Under the pieces are notes generated by a model. That model made no database searches. It was not told the DNA's origin and saw only the letters and a program-made list of their open reading frames with translations. From Changshengia sp963803165 (lineage in GTDB: Bacteria > Chloroflexota > Dormibacteria > Aeolococcales > Aeolococcaceae): a stretch of DNA of 64,000 bases. The stretch is from assembly GCA_963803165.1 (NCBI GenBank), contig CAWDLK010000001.1:62001-126000 (forward strand), read 5' to 3'. Shown here in pieces: positions 1 to 8,866 of the stretch. A program made the translations under genes and the position numbers. How positions within the stretch are numbered: position 1 is the first letter of the stretch; every line of letters begins with the position of its first letter.

Positions 1-1058
1 GAGTCGTCGGCGCGGAACAGCCCCTGCTCCTTACAGTAACGCTCCACCAGCTCCACCTGGGCCGGGTCCCGGCCGGTCTCGCGCAGGTAGCGCAGGGTCT
101 GATCGTCGACCGGGAAGAGCGAGGCGGTGGCCCCGAACTCCGGCGACATGTTGGAGAGGGTGGCCCGGTCGGGCACCGACATCGAGGAGAGGCCGCTGCC
201 GCAGAACTCGACGAACTTGTTGACGACCCCATGGCTGCGAAGCTTCTCGGTGAGGGTGAGGACCAGGTCGGTCGCGGTGGTGCCGGGGGGCAGCTGGTTG
301 TGGAAGCGCACCCCGACCACCGCCGGGGTGAGCAGATAGATCGGCTGCCCGAGCATGCAGGCCTCGGCCTCGATGCCGCCCACCCCCCAGCCGAGCACGC
401 CGACGCCGTTGACCATGGGGGTGTGGGAGTCGGTGCCCACCACCGTGTCAGGGATCGCGATGCGGAGGCCGCCGAGTTCGCGCACCGTCACCACCTCGGC
501 GAGGTGCTCGAGGTTGACCTGGTGGACGATGCCCATCCCCGGAGGCACGACCCGGAAGCCGTGGAACGCCTGCTGTGCCCAACGGAGCAGGGCGTATCGC
601 TCGTGGTTGCGCTCGTACTCGCGCTCGATGTTGCGCCCGTAGGCGTCGGCGGTGCCGAAGGCGTCCACCTGCACCGAGTGGTCGACGACCAGGTCGACGG
701 GCACCAGGGGGTCGATCCGGGACGGATCCCCGCCCCAACGGCGGACGGCGCTGCGCATCGCGGCGAGATCGACCACCGCGGGGACGCCGGTGAGATCCTG
801 GAGCAGCACCCGGGCGGGGACGAAGGCGCGCTCCCGGTCCCGCTCGGGGAGGCGGCCGTCCCAGCCGGCCAGGGCCACCACATCGTCGTCCGAGACGAAG
901 CGCTCCCCGGCGTGGCGGAGCAGGTTCTCGAGCAGGATCTTCACGGTCATCGGCAGGCGGGAGACGTCGCCGACGCCCCGCCGGGCGAGCGCGTCCAGCC
1001 GGTAGTAGGTGAGCCCGCCGGCAAGCTGCGCGCGAGCTCCGAAGCGATCGTCCGCCAT
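1..1058 (-). CDS. acnA: Aconitate hydratase A, 5' part (continues beyond window start)
   Basis: This is the N-terminal ~352 residues of the [4Fe-4S] citrate/isocitrate dehydratase of the TCA cycle. The translation carries family motifs in order: PMTVKILLENLLRH, LLQDLTGVPAVVDLA, the VDHSVQVD segment, GIVHQVNLEHLAEV, VGTDSHTPMVNGVGVLGWG, and later KFVEFCGSG and MSPEFGAT. The ATG at 1058 is preceded by a strong GGAGGTGAG ribosome-binding site. The cluster-ligating cysteines lie outside the window. Upstream lies an AT-rich promoter palindrome (1148-1170), implying a ~85 nt leader. Frame is uninterrupted; two GAGTTC/GAACTC sites inside it read canonical residues. Confidence 0.95.
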   Translation of the reverse strand, partial: MADDRFGARAQLAGGLTYYRLDALARRGVGDVSRLPMTVKILLENLLRHAGERFVSDDDVVALAGWDGRLPERDRERAFVPARVLLQDLTGVPAVVDLAAMRSAVRRWGGDPSRIDPLVPVDLVVDHSVQVDAFGTADAYGRNIEREYERNHERYALLRWAQQAFHGFRVVPPGMGIVHQVNLEHLAEVVTVRELGGLRIAIPDTVVGTDSHTPMVNGVGVLGWGVGGIEAEACMLGQPIYLLTPAVVGVRFHNQLPPGTTATDLVLTLTEKLRSHGVVNKFVEFCGSGLSSMSVPDRATLSNMSPEFGATASLFPVDDQTLRYLRETGRDPAQVELVERYCKEQGLFRADD

Positions 1059-1147
1059 GGTCATCTCACCTCCACGCCACCGGCCTCACGGCGACCCATG
1101 GTGCCATGCGGGCCCGGCCGTCCCGGCTCGGGGCGGATCCGCCCACA

Positions 1148-1170
1148 GATAATTATATAGGCTAACTATC
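1148..1170 (-). promoter_or_regulatory. Probable aconitase promoter with overlapping AT-rich palindrome
   Basis: On the minus strand a perfect TATAAT lies at 1157-1152. It is embedded in an imperfect inverted repeat, GATAATTA-N7-TAACTATC (7 of 8 arm positions pair). Such an AT-rich 23-mer is exceptional in this GC-rich window. It is placed where a repressor would block RNA polymerase. No good -35 hexamer is visible. The binding protein is unknown. Confidence 0.5.
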
Positions 1171-1229
1171 GAGTTGACGGGCTCGGGCAGGCCGTGTGAT
1201 CGCCGCCGCCGGGCCGGGAGGGCGAGGGG

Positions 1230-2069
1230 TCAGCCGACGAGAGGGATGCCCGCCGCGATCAGCACCCACTGGCCGGCCCAGACGCCGCCGTGGTTGGTGT
1301 TGGGCGTGTACCACTCGGTGAACTGGTCCCAGCTCATCTCCTCGCTGGGGCTGCTGCCGGCCGCGGGGCCCCCGGAGACCCCGTAGGCGAGGGGATCGTC
1401 GACGGTCACGGCGACCGGGGGTGCGTCGGCGCCACCGGGGCCGAGGGTGACACCGGTGACCAGGACGTAGTGGACGCCACCTCCGACCATGACGATCACG
1501 GGCTGCTGGAGCATGTCGATGCTGTAGGAGATGACCACCCCGGCGGCCTGTGCCGTGGGCTGGGGGTCGTCGCCGATGTCATCCCATCCGCCGAAGTGGT
1601 CGAGCGTCACGGCGACCGCGTAGGGGGAGGCGTTCCACTGCGAGAGCGTGTAGCCGTCGTTGTCGGCCAGCTCGTAGTTCCAGAACCGCTCCTGGGTCCC
1701 GTAGTCGTCGAGGCCGGGAAGCCCGACCCCGTCGGCCTGGAGCCACATCTCGATGTCCGCCGGGTCGCACCAGTCACCGGTCTGCTGGGAGTGGTAGGTG
1801 ATGGGCAGCTGGACCTGGGGAAGCTGGACGGCCGCCGGCGAGGCGAGGGCCGGGGTCGGGACCGGCGTCGCGACCTTGCCCGCCATCGGGGTGACGGGAT
1901 CCGCCGGATCGGTGGGCGCGGCCTGCTCCGGGTGCGAGGCCAGCCCCGTCTCGCGTCCGGCCGTGGGCCACGATGCCCCCGCGTCCCAGGGTGCGGCCAG
2001 GGCGACGGCGAGACCGGCGACCGCGACCGCCGAAACCAATCCCAGCCGGATGCCGATGCGCCGGTTCAC
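1230..2069 (-). CDS. Secreted C39-like cysteine peptidase domain protein
   Basis: This 279-residue exported protein has a basic N-terminus and a hydrophobic segment at about residues 9-27. A Pro/Ala-rich linker (about 30-85) leads to a papain-fold C39_2-type domain. The catalytic set is visible: the QQTGDWC motif puts Cys at residue 101 after a conserved Gln, GGGVHYVLVTG gives His200, and VTVDDPLAYG supplies the Asp near 224. The substrate is unknown; such domains usually cleave peptides or cell-wall-associated targets outside the cell. The GTG start at 2069 sits 6 nt after a TAGGGT -10 box, suggesting leaderless expression. It stands alone between aconitase and the HNH gene. Confidence 0.75.
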   Translation of the reverse strand: MNRRIGIRLGLVSAVAVAGLAVALAAPWDAGASWPTAGRETGLASHPEQAAPTDPADPVTPMAGKVATPVPTPALASPAAVQLPQVQLPITYHSQQTGDWCDPADIEMWLQADGVGLPGLDDYGTQERFWNYELADNDGYTLSQWNASPYAVAVTLDHFGGWDDIGDDPQPTAQAAGVVISYSIDMLQQPVIVMVGGGVHYVLVTGVTLGPGGADAPPVAVTVDDPLAYGVSGGPAAGSSPSEEMSWDQFTEWYTPNTNHGGVWAGQWVLIAAGIPLVG

Positions 2070-2075
2070 GAACTG

Positions 2076-2081
2076 ACCCTA
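2076..2081 (-). promoter_or_regulatory. -10 box TAGGGT, leaderless promoter of the C39 peptidase gene
   Basis: TAGGGT on the minus strand is followed by exactly 6 nt and then the GTG start. No Shine-Dalgarno sequence fits in that space, so transcription would begin at or next to the start codon. Confidence 0.45.
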
Positions 2082-2218
2082 CCGGGCGAGGCTGTGGCTG
2101 ACATGAGAAACCGATGAGGATCGGATGAGACCTGGCTCAGAGCGTACGCGCTCGGTACCGCCCGCCCGTCGGGCGAGCTGAGGGGCGGGGGCGGAGGCGC
2201 GTGCCGATCCGCGCCGGG

Positions 2219-2746
2219 TCACGCCGCCGCGGTGGCGCAGTAGGCGTCGTAGGCGGCCTTGAGGGCCGGGTAGCGCAGAAAGATGATGTGCGCGTACTCC
2301 TGGGTGAGCGGCCACGGCGGCCGCAGCAGGTGCATCCCCACCTCGGCGGGCAGCCTGTCAGCTTTGCGCCAGTTGCAGCGCTTGCACGCCAGCACCACGT
2401 TCTCCCAGCTGTTGGGGGCGCCGCCGCGCGAGACCGGGATCACGTGGTCGACGGTGAGCTCGGCCGCAACCGCGACCATGCCGCAGTACTGGCAGGTGTT
2501 GTCGTCCCGGAGCAGGAGGTTGCGGCGGTTGGGGCGCAGCACCCGGCGGGGGACATGGATGTTGCGGAGCAGCCGGACGATCACCACGTCCTCGGGGATG
2601 CGCCGCTCCTGGAGGGCCGCGGCGGCCCGCACCTCGGCGTCGGTGTCGAGGAAGGCGACCCGCTCCTTGCTCAGCAGCACGACCAGCCGGCGATGGCTGA
2701 TCACGTTCAGCGGCTGTAGTGACGCATTGAGGAGCAGGACAGCCAT
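2219..2746 (-). CDS. HNH endonuclease domain protein
   Basis: This 175-residue protein begins MAVLLLNASLQPLNVI, the characteristic opening of a widespread bacterial HNH family. The HNH/zinc module follows: CQYCG at residues 85-89, the VDHVIPVSRGG motif with Asp100-His101, SWENVVLAC, and the second pair CKRC at 121-124. It is predicted to be a metal-dependent nuclease; its biological role is not established from sequence. The ATG at 2746 lacks a ribosome-binding site but lies 7 nt after TAGAAT. It sits between the C39 gene and ligD on the same strand; a link with DNA repair is only suggested by neighbourhood. Confidence 0.85.
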   Translation of the reverse strand: MAVLLLNASLQPLNVISHRRLVVLLSKERVAFLDTDAEVRAAAALQERRIPEDVVIVRLLRNIHVPRRVLRPNRRNLLLRDDNTCQYCGMVAVAAELTVDHVIPVSRGGAPNSWENVVLACKRCNWRKADRLPAEVGMHLLRPPWPLTQEYAHIIFLRYPALKAAYDAYCATAAA

Positions 2747-2753
2747 CCGGGAA

Positions 2754-2759
2754 ATTCTA
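2754..2759 (-). promoter_or_regulatory. -10 box TAGAAT, leaderless promoter of the HNH gene
   Basis: TAGAAT on the minus strand lies 7 nt upstream of the ATG at 2746. This is the spacing expected for a transcript starting at the A of ATG. Confidence 0.5.
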
Positions 2760-2813
2760 TGGCCTCGACGAGAGGGAGCGGAGCCGCTTCGGTGGCGGGG
2801 TGAGGGATCCCGG

Positions 2814-5519
2814 CTATGCCGGGCCGCCGGGGAGCGGCGAGCCCCGGGTGAGATCAGGGGTGGGCCCGGTGCCGCCCGCCCGGTGGGGGGTCGGCAGATC
2901 CTGGTCCCCGTCGAGCACCCCGGCGAAGAGGTCACCGACCTCGCCGAGGCGCTCCCAGATGGTGTCCATGGTCCAGCGGTCGGGGCGCAGCCGCGGGTCG
3001 TCGAGCTCCTCCCAGGCGAGCGGGGTGGAGACCGTCGCACCCGGGAGGGGCCGCAGCGAGTAGGGCGCGGCCAGGGTCTTGTTGATGATGTTCTGGGTGT
3101 AGTCGATCCTGATCCGCCCGGAACGGCGGCTCACCGCCCACTCCCAGCTGATCCGCTCCGGCTCGACGCGCCCGATCGCTCGGGCGACCTCCTCGACCCA
3201 GGCCCGCACCCGGGCGTAGTCGGGGCCGCGGCGAAGCGGCACGTAGATCTGTAGTCCCGTCTGCCCGCTGGTCTTGAGCAGGCCGCGCAGCCCGAGGTGA
3301 TCGAGGGCAGCCTTGACCAGGCGGGCGATGTCGCGCACGTCGTCGAAGCTCGCCGGCTCGAAGGGATCGAGGTCGAAGACCGCCCAATCGGGCTGGTCCG
3401 GGGCGTCGATGCGCGAGTGCCAGGGATGCAGGTCCACCACCCCGGCGTTGGCCAGCCATCCCAGGGTGGCGGGCTCCCGGGCGACGATCCAGCGCTTGCT
3501 CCCCCTCTCCCCCTCGAAGAGCCACGAGTTGATCCACCCCGGGGCGTGGGCGGGCTTGTCCTTGCGCCAGAAGGAGTGGCCGGTGACACCGTCGGGGAAC
3601 ACCTGGGTCGAGAGCGGCCGGTCGCGCAGGTGGGGGAGGAGATAGGGCGACATGCGCACGTAGTAGTCGATCATCTGGCGCTTGGTGATCACCGGGGCGG
3701 GCCAGAGGGGCTTGTCCAGGTTGGTCAGCCGCAGCCGGCGCCCTCCGATCTCCCACCAGTCGTCGGGGCGGAGGCGCGGGAGCGTCTCGAGCGCGGCGGC
3801 CACCTCCGCCGGCAGCTCACGCCGGGCGCTCGCTGCCTCCGGGGGGCCACCCGGAGGCAGCGGCCGGGTGACCAGGGTGGAGACGTCGGCCGCCTCCTCC
3901 CGGACGCAGTCCTCGGGCCCCAGGTCCTCGCGGAGGGCGAGAAAGGCCGGGTGCCGGAGGAGGCCAGCCCTGGTCCACCCCGAATGGCGCACCTCGCAGA
4001 CCAGGTGGGGGTCCACCCAGGTCACCGGCTCGGACAGCCTCGGAGCGGGGGTGAGCGCCGGCGAGGGACGCCGGAGCGCCTCCATGCGGCGGAGCAGGTC
4101 GGTGATCTCCGCCTCGCCCAGGCCGGTGCCGACCTGGCCGCAGTGCTCCCAGCCCGACCGGCCCCGCAGGGCCAGGACCAGCGCACCGAGGCGTCCACGC
4201 CGGCCGTGCCCGGCCGTCCAGCCCGCGATTGCGCAGCTCTGGCTGCGCCAGGCCTTGACCTTGAGCCAGTCGGGGCTCCGCCGCCCCGGTTGGTAGCGGG
4301 AAGCGGCGCGCTTCGCGACCATTCCCTCCAGGCCCCGCTCCCGGACCGCGGCGAAGAAGGCCTCGCCCTCGGTCTCGACGTGGTCGGCGAAGAGCGCCGG
4401 TCCGGTGGGCCCGATGGCCTCCTGGAGCGTCTTCTTGCGGATCCGCAGCTCGGTGCCGGTCAGGTCGCGGCCGTCGAGGGCGAGGACGTCGAAGAAGACG
4501 AAGGTCACCGGGGAGCGCTCCGCGGCGCGCCTGGCCTCGCCCCCGTCGGCGATGTTGAGCCGCGCCTGGAGGCGTTCGAAGTCGGGATGGCCCTCGGCGT
4601 CGAGGATGACGATCTCGCCGTCGAGGAGCGCGCTGCGGGCACGGAGCTGGGCGGGGAGCGCGGCCGCCTCCGGGTAGCGCCCGGTCTCGTCCCGTCCGTG
4701 CCGTCCCACGACGCGGACCCCGGACGCATCGATCGCGACGATCGCCCTTATCCCGTCGTACTTCAGCTCGTAGAGCCAGCCCGGCCGTGAGAAGGGACGG
4801 TCGGCGGCCACCGCCAGCATGGGAGAGGGGAGCGAGGCCGGTGGCGGGACGGGGTCCGCCGGCGGGGCGGCGTGCCGGCTGGAGCGAGGCGCTCCGCGTG
4901 GGTCGCCCCCCCCGGCGGCGGCGATCTCGTCGAGGGTGCGTCCGCTCAGGACGGAACCGTCGTGGTCCGCGGCGTCGTGGCCGCCGGCGGCCCACTCGTC
5001 CCGCTTCTTGATGAGCAGGAAGTTGCGCTCCTCCTCGGGGCCGGCTCGCTGCCGGCCGATCCTCACCAGGGCGAACTCGCCCCGGAGCTTCTCCCCCATC
5101 AGCCGGAGCTTAACGTCCCCCTTCCGAAGCTGGGCGACCGGGTCAGCGGCGGACTCCCGGGTCCACTCGAAGGTGCCGGCGTCCCACAGCTCCACGGTGC
5201 CCATCCCGTAACCCGACGGGATCACCCCCTCGAAGCCGCCGTAGTCCACCGGGTGGTCCTCGGTCTGAACCGCGAGGCGGCGGCGGGCCGGGTCGAGGGA
5301 CGGGCCCCGGGGAATGGCCCACGAGAGCAGGACGCCCGAGTGCTCGAGTCGGAAGTCGTAGTGGAGTTGCGTCGCGCGGTGCATCTGGACGCAGAAGCGG
5401 CGTCCCTCGGGAAGCCGGTCCCAGAGCCCGAGGCCGGTCCCACGGCGCCCCGTCGCCTCCCCACTCGGCTCCGGGGTGCGGGTGAAATCGCGCTTGCGCC
5501 GGTACTCCTCGAGGGCCAC
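2814..5519 (-). CDS. ligD: Multidomain ATP-dependent DNA ligase D (phosphoesterase-ligase-polymerase)
   Basis: About 901 residues, acting with Ku in non-homologous end joining. Domains in order: a 3'-phosphoesterase (1 to ~165, with the CVQMHRATQLHYDFRLE motif), an adenylating ligase core (~235-550, YELKYDGIRA with nucleophilic Lys near 253, LLDGEIVILDAEG, EGMVAKR, WLKVKAWR), and a C-terminal archaeo-eukaryotic primase-type polymerase (~600 on, with HSFWRKDKPAHAPGW and catalytic FDLDP near 715). This is the Pseudomonas-type order, not the mycobacterial one. The GTG at 5519 gives the usual opening VALEEYRRKRDFTRTPEP. The open frame runs much further upstream, but that part is antisense to gyrB. 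Ku is encoded 46 kb away at 51818-52669. Confidence 0.93.
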   Translation of the reverse strand: MALEEYRRKRDFTRTPEPSGEATGRRGTGLGLWDRLPEGRRFCVQMHRATQLHYDFRLEHSGVLLSWAIPRGPSLDPARRRLAVQTEDHPVDYGGFEGVIPSGYGMGTVELWDAGTFEWTRESAADPVAQLRKGDVKLRLMGEKLRGEFALVRIGRQRAGPEEERNFLLIKKRDEWAAGGHDAADHDGSVLSGRTLDEIAAAGGGDPRGAPRSSRHAAPPADPVPPPASLPSPMLAVAADRPFSRPGWLYELKYDGIRAIVAIDASGVRVVGRHGRDETGRYPEAAALPAQLRARSALLDGEIVILDAEGHPDFERLQARLNIADGGEARRAAERSPVTFVFFDVLALDGRDLTGTELRIRKKTLQEAIGPTGPALFADHVETEGEAFFAAVRERGLEGMVAKRAASRYQPGRRSPDWLKVKAWRSQSCAIAGWTAGHGRRGRLGALVLALRGRSGWEHCGQVGTGLGEAEITDLLRRMEALRRPSPALTPAPRLSEPVTWVDPHLVCEVRHSGWTRAGLLRHPAFLALREDLGPEDCVREEAADVSTLVTRPLPPGGPPEAASARRELPAEVAAALETLPRLRPDDWWEIGGRRLRLTNLDKPLWPAPVITKRQMIDYYVRMSPYLLPHLRDRPLSTQVFPDGVTGHSFWRKDKPAHAPGWINSWLFEGERGSKRWIVAREPATLGWLANAGVVDLHPWHSRIDAPDQPDWAVFDLDPFEPASFDDVRDIARLVKAALDHLGLRGLLKTSGQTGLQIYVPLRRGPDYARVRAWVEEVARAIGRVEPERISWEWAVSRRSGRIRIDYTQNIINKTLAAPYSLRPLPGATVSTPLAWEELDDPRLRPDRWTMDTIWERLGEVGDLFAGVLDGDQDLPTPHRAGGTGPTPDLTRGSPLPGGPA

Positions 5520-5596
5520 CGCCCTAGTGTCCCGGAAGCGGCCCGGGCTGACCAGTTGGACGGTCCCGGGAGAGCCGGAGGTGGCCTGTGGGTTGG

Positions 5597-5602
5597 TAGA
5601 AT
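5597..5602 (+). promoter_or_regulatory. Possible -10 box TAGAAT upstream of gyrB
   Basis: TAGAAT matches the -10 consensus at five of six positions and lies in the ~200 bp between the divergent ligD and gyrB starts. No convincing -35 hexamer is visible. It would give gyrB a leader of roughly 120 nt. Confidence 0.25.
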
Positions 5603-5726
5603 TGAACTCGCATTCCACGTCGAACGGGCCGCGTCCGCCCCCAGCGACAGCGCCTCCGGCAGGTCGACTGGCTCCGCTCCCGATCGGCTTGGCGCGGCCG
5701 CAAGCCATCTCGCTGAGGATTCCCAC

Positions 5727-7736
5727 CTGACCCAGACCACTCCCTCGATAGCCCGCGAGTTCCCCGACGGGGAGGAGCCCGCACCCAGGAGCGGCCGGCG
5801 CGGGAAGGGTGGCGGCCCCGGCAAGGACGGGGACTCCTACTCCGCCGCCCAGCTGGAGGCGCTCAAGGGCCTCGAGCCCGTCCGGCGCCGGCCCGGCATG
5901 TACATCGGCTCGACCGACCTGCGCGGGCTCCACCACCTCATCAACGAGATCGTCGACAACTCCATCGACGAGGCCATGGCGGGCTACTGCGACACGATCT
6001 TGGTCACCCTGCACGAGGATGGCTCGGTGTCGGTCGTGGACAACGGCCGCGGCATCCCGGTGGACATGCACCCCACCGAGAAGAAGGTCGGCCTGGAGAT
6101 GGTGCTGACCGAGCTCCACGCCGGCGGCAAGTTCGGCGGCGGCGGCTACAAGATCGCGGGTGGGCTCCACGGGGTGGGCGCCTCGGTGGTCAACGCCCTC
6201 AGCGAGCGGCTGGTCGCCGAGGTCCACAAGGACGGCAGGCTGTACCGCCAGAGCTACCGGCGGGGCTTCCCCGAGGGACCGATGGAGACGGTGGGGCGCA
6301 CCTCGCGGCGCGGTACGACGATCCGCTGGTGGCCCGACCCCAAGGTCTTCCCCGACCGGACCCACGACTGGGAGACGGTGGCCGACCGGCTGCGCGAGCT
6401 CGCCTTTCTGACCAAGGGGGTCAGCCTCACCCTTCACGACGAGACCCGCGGCTTTCGCTACACGTTTTACTTCGAGGGTGGCATCAGGGCCTTCGTGAGC
6501 TATCTCAACGCGAACCGCAACGTCGTCAACGCCCGGCCGATGTACGTGGAGCGCGAGATCGACGGCAACATGGTCGAGATAGCGGTCCAGTACCAGAACA
6601 GCGCCTTCACGGAGCACGTGCTGGCCTACGCCAACAACATCAACACCGAGGAGGGCGGGGCGCACCTGACCGGCTTCCGCTCGGCGCTGACCACCACCCT
6701 CAACAAGTACGCGCGCAAGGCCGGGATCCTCAAGGAGAACGACCCCAACCTGAGCGGGGACGACGTCCGGGACGGCCTCACCGCGGTGATCAGCGTCAAG
6801 CTCCAGGAACCGCAGTTCGAGGGTCAGACCAAGACCAAGCTGGGCAACAGCGAGGTCACCGGCCAGGTGTCGACGGTGCTGAGCGACGCGCTGATGCAGT
6901 ACCTGGAGGAGAACCCCCCCGAGGCCAAGCGGATCGTGGAGCAGTCGCTGACGGCCGCCCGGGCCCGCCAGGCCGCGGCTCGGGCCCGCGAGCTTGTCCA
7001 GCGCAAGTCGCTGCTCGAGTCGGCGACGCTGCCGGGCAAGCTGGCGGACTGCAGCGAGCGCGACCCCGAGCACTGCGAGCTGTTCATTGTCGAGGGCGAC
7101 AGCGCGGGTGGCTCGGCCAAGCAGGGGCGGGAGCGGCGCAACCAGGCCATCCTCCCGCTGCGCGGCAAGATCCTCAACGTCGAGAAGGCGCGCGCCGACA
7201 AGATCCTCGCCAACGAGGAGATCAAGAACCTGATCACCGCCCTGGGTGCCGGCTTCGGTGAGAGCATGAACATCGCCAAGCTGCGCTACCACCGGATCGT
7301 GCTGATGGCCGACGCCGACGTCGACGGCTCGCACATCCGCACCCTGCTGCTGACCTTCTTCTGGCGCCACCTCCAGCCGGTGATCATGGGCGGCTACCTC
7401 TACCTCGCCCAGCCGCCGCTCTACAAGCTCAAGAAGGGGACCGGCAAGCAGGAGCGCATCGAGTACGCCTACAGCGACCCGGAGCGCGACAGCCGCTTCA
7501 AGGAGATGGGCGGGGGAAGGATCGACGTGCAGCGCTACAAGGGGCTGGGGGAGATGAACCCCGAGGAGCTCTGGGAGACGACCATGGACCCGGCCAAGCG
7601 GGTGCTCCTCAAGGTGGGGGTGGAGGATGCCATCAAGGCGGACGAGATCTTCGACCGCCTGATGGGCTCCGACGTCGAGCCGCGCCGCCGATTCATCCAG
7701 ACCCACGCCCGGTCGGTCCGCAACCTGGACGTCTGA
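5727..7736 (+). CDS. gyrB: DNA gyrase subunit B
   Basis: ATPase subunit of the type II topoisomerase that introduces negative supercoils. Visible are the GHKL ATPase opening (YSAAQLEALKGLEPVRRRPGM, EIVDNSIDEA, VDNGRGIPVD, GGLHGVGASVVNALS), the transducer, and the Toprim part (VEGDSAGGSAKQGR, LPLRGKILNVEKA, DADVDGSHIRTLL). It ends in QRYKGLGEMNPEELWETTMD and RSVRNLDV. No ATG, GTG or TTG exists in frame before the essential N-terminus. The best start is CTG at 5727, 8 nt after GAGG, giving about 669 residues, the usual length. The stop overlaps the ATG of plsX (TGATG). Confidence 0.95.
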   Translation: MTQTTPSIAREFPDGEEPAPRSGRRGKGGGPGKDGDSYSAAQLEALKGLEPVRRRPGMYIGSTDLRGLHHLINEIVDNSIDEAMAGYCDTILVTLHEDGSVSVVDNGRGIPVDMHPTEKKVGLEMVLTELHAGGKFGGGGYKIAGGLHGVGASVVNALSERLVAEVHKDGRLYRQSYRRGFPEGPMETVGRTSRRGTTIRWWPDPKVFPDRTHDWETVADRLRELAFLTKGVSLTLHDETRGFRYTFYFEGGIRAFVSYLNANRNVVNARPMYVEREIDGNMVEIAVQYQNSAFTEHVLAYANNINTEEGGAHLTGFRSALTTTLNKYARKAGILKENDPNLSGDDVRDGLTAVISVKLQEPQFEGQTKTKLGNSEVTGQVSTVLSDALMQYLEENPPEAKRIVEQSLTAARARQAAARARELVQRKSLLESATLPGKLADCSERDPEHCELFIVEGDSAGGSAKQGRERRNQAILPLRGKILNVEKARADKILANEEIKNLITALGAGFGESMNIAKLRYHRIVLMADADVDGSHIRTLLLTFFWRHLQPVIMGGYLYLAQPPLYKLKKGTGKQERIEYAYSDPERDSRFKEMGGGRIDVQRYKGLGEMNPEELWETTMDPAKRVLLKVGVEDAIKADEIFDRLMGSDVEPRRRFIQTHARSVRNLDV

Positions 7737-8866
7737 TGAGCCAGAGCGGCACCCCTGCGGGCGCCCCGCCGACCGCCGATCCGGTGACCGTGGCCGTCGA
7801 CGCCATGAGCGGGGACAACGACCCCGAGGCGGCGGTGGCCGGGGCCCTCGAAGCCGCGCTCGCCGAGCCGCTGCGAGTGCTCCTGGTGGGCGACCCAGTG
7901 CGCCTTCAGACGGTCTTCGACGGCTGGAGGCGGGCTCTCCCCGATCGTGACCAGGCCGCCGCCGAGCGGCTGCGCACCCACGTCGAGATCGTCCCGGCGG
8001 GGTCGGTGATCGCCATGGACGAGCATCCCGCCCAGGCCGTGCGGTCCAAGCGCGATGCGAGCGTCGTGGTCGCCACCCGCCTGGTCGCCGACGGCCGCGC
8101 CCAGGCGGCCGTCTCCGCCGGCAACAGCGGCGCCACCCTGGCCGCCGCCCTGCTCACCGTGGGACGGATCCGCGGCGTGGCCCGGCCTGCCATCGGGGCG
8201 ACCTTCCCCACCGAGACCGCCTCCACCTTCCTGCTCGACGTCGGCGCCAACGTGGACTGCAAGCCGCTCTGGCTGCTCCAGTTCGCGGTGATGGGCGACA
8301 TCTACGCCCGGCTGATGATGGGCGTCGCCGATCCCCGCATCGGCCTGCTCAGCAACGGGGAGGAGGCCGAGAAGGGATCGGAGCTGGTCCAGGAGGCGCA
8401 CCGGCTCCTCTCCGCCGCGCGCCTCCACTTCGTCGGCAACGTGGAGGGCCGCGACGTCTTCAGCGGCTCCTGCGAGGTGGTGGTGACCGACGGCTTCACC
8501 GGCAACGTCGCCCTCAAGACCGCCGAGGGGGTCGCTGAGCTCCTCTTCAGCTCGATCTCGCGCGAGGCCCGCGGCTCGCTCACCGGCAGGATCGGCGGAG
8601 CCCTGCTCAGGCCCCGGCTCCGTCCCCTGCGCGACCGCGTCGACTACCGGAGGGCGGGCGGCGCCCTCCTGCTCGGCGTGGCCGGCGAGGTGGTCATCGC
8701 CCACGGGCGCAGCGACGCGCTGGCGATGGGCAACGCGGTCCGCGCGGCGGCGCGCGCCGCCCGCCAGGAGGTCAGCTCGCGGATCGCGGCGGCGCTCACC
8801 TCGCGGTCGGCGGACCCCGCCTCCAGCGGTGCCGCGACGCCACCCGACGACGAGGTCGGGGCGTGA
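7736..8866 (+). CDS. plsX: Phosphate acyltransferase PlsX
   Basis: A 376-residue soluble enzyme that makes acyl-phosphate from acyl-ACP for the PlsX/PlsY route to lysophosphatidate. Family motifs: VAVDAMSGDNDPEAAVAGA near the N-terminus, the SAGNSGATLAAAL loop, RPAIGATFPT, LLDVGANVDCKP, GLLSNGEEAEKGSEL and VVVTDGFTGNVALK. The ATG overlaps the gyrB stop by one base and the TGA overlaps the gyrA GTG by four (GTGA), so it appears translationally coupled on both sides. Its position between the two gyrase genes is unusual. A divergent PlsY-like gene lies 9.5 kb downstream. Confidence 0.95.
   Translation: MSQSGTPAGAPPTADPVTVAVDAMSGDNDPEAAVAGALEAALAEPLRVLLVGDPVRLQTVFDGWRRALPDRDQAAAERLRTHVEIVPAGSVIAMDEHPAQAVRSKRDASVVVATRLVADGRAQAAVSAGNSGATLAAALLTVGRIRGVARPAIGATFPTETASTFLLDVGANVDCKPLWLLQFAVMGDIYARLMMGVADPRIGLLSNGEEAEKGSELVQEAHRLLSAARLHFVGNVEGRDVFSGSCEVVVTDGFTGNVALKTAEGVAELLFSSISREARGSLTGRIGGALLRPRLRPLRDRVDYRRAGGALLLGVAGEVVIAHGRSDALAMGNAVRAAARAARQEVSSRIAAALTSRSADPASSGAATPPDDEVGA

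Noticed and set aside
5757..5762. GAGTTC near the gyrB start as a seventh motif-type frameshift explaining the missing ATG
   Set aside because: Removing a base there opens an upstream frame with no start codon before a TGA at 5714. CTG 5727 with GAGG is simpler.
5520..7706. Minus-strand open frame extending ligD upstream to ~1630 residues
   Set aside because: The extension is antisense to gyrB and low complexity. LigD begins at the conserved VALEEYRRKRDF segment at 5519.
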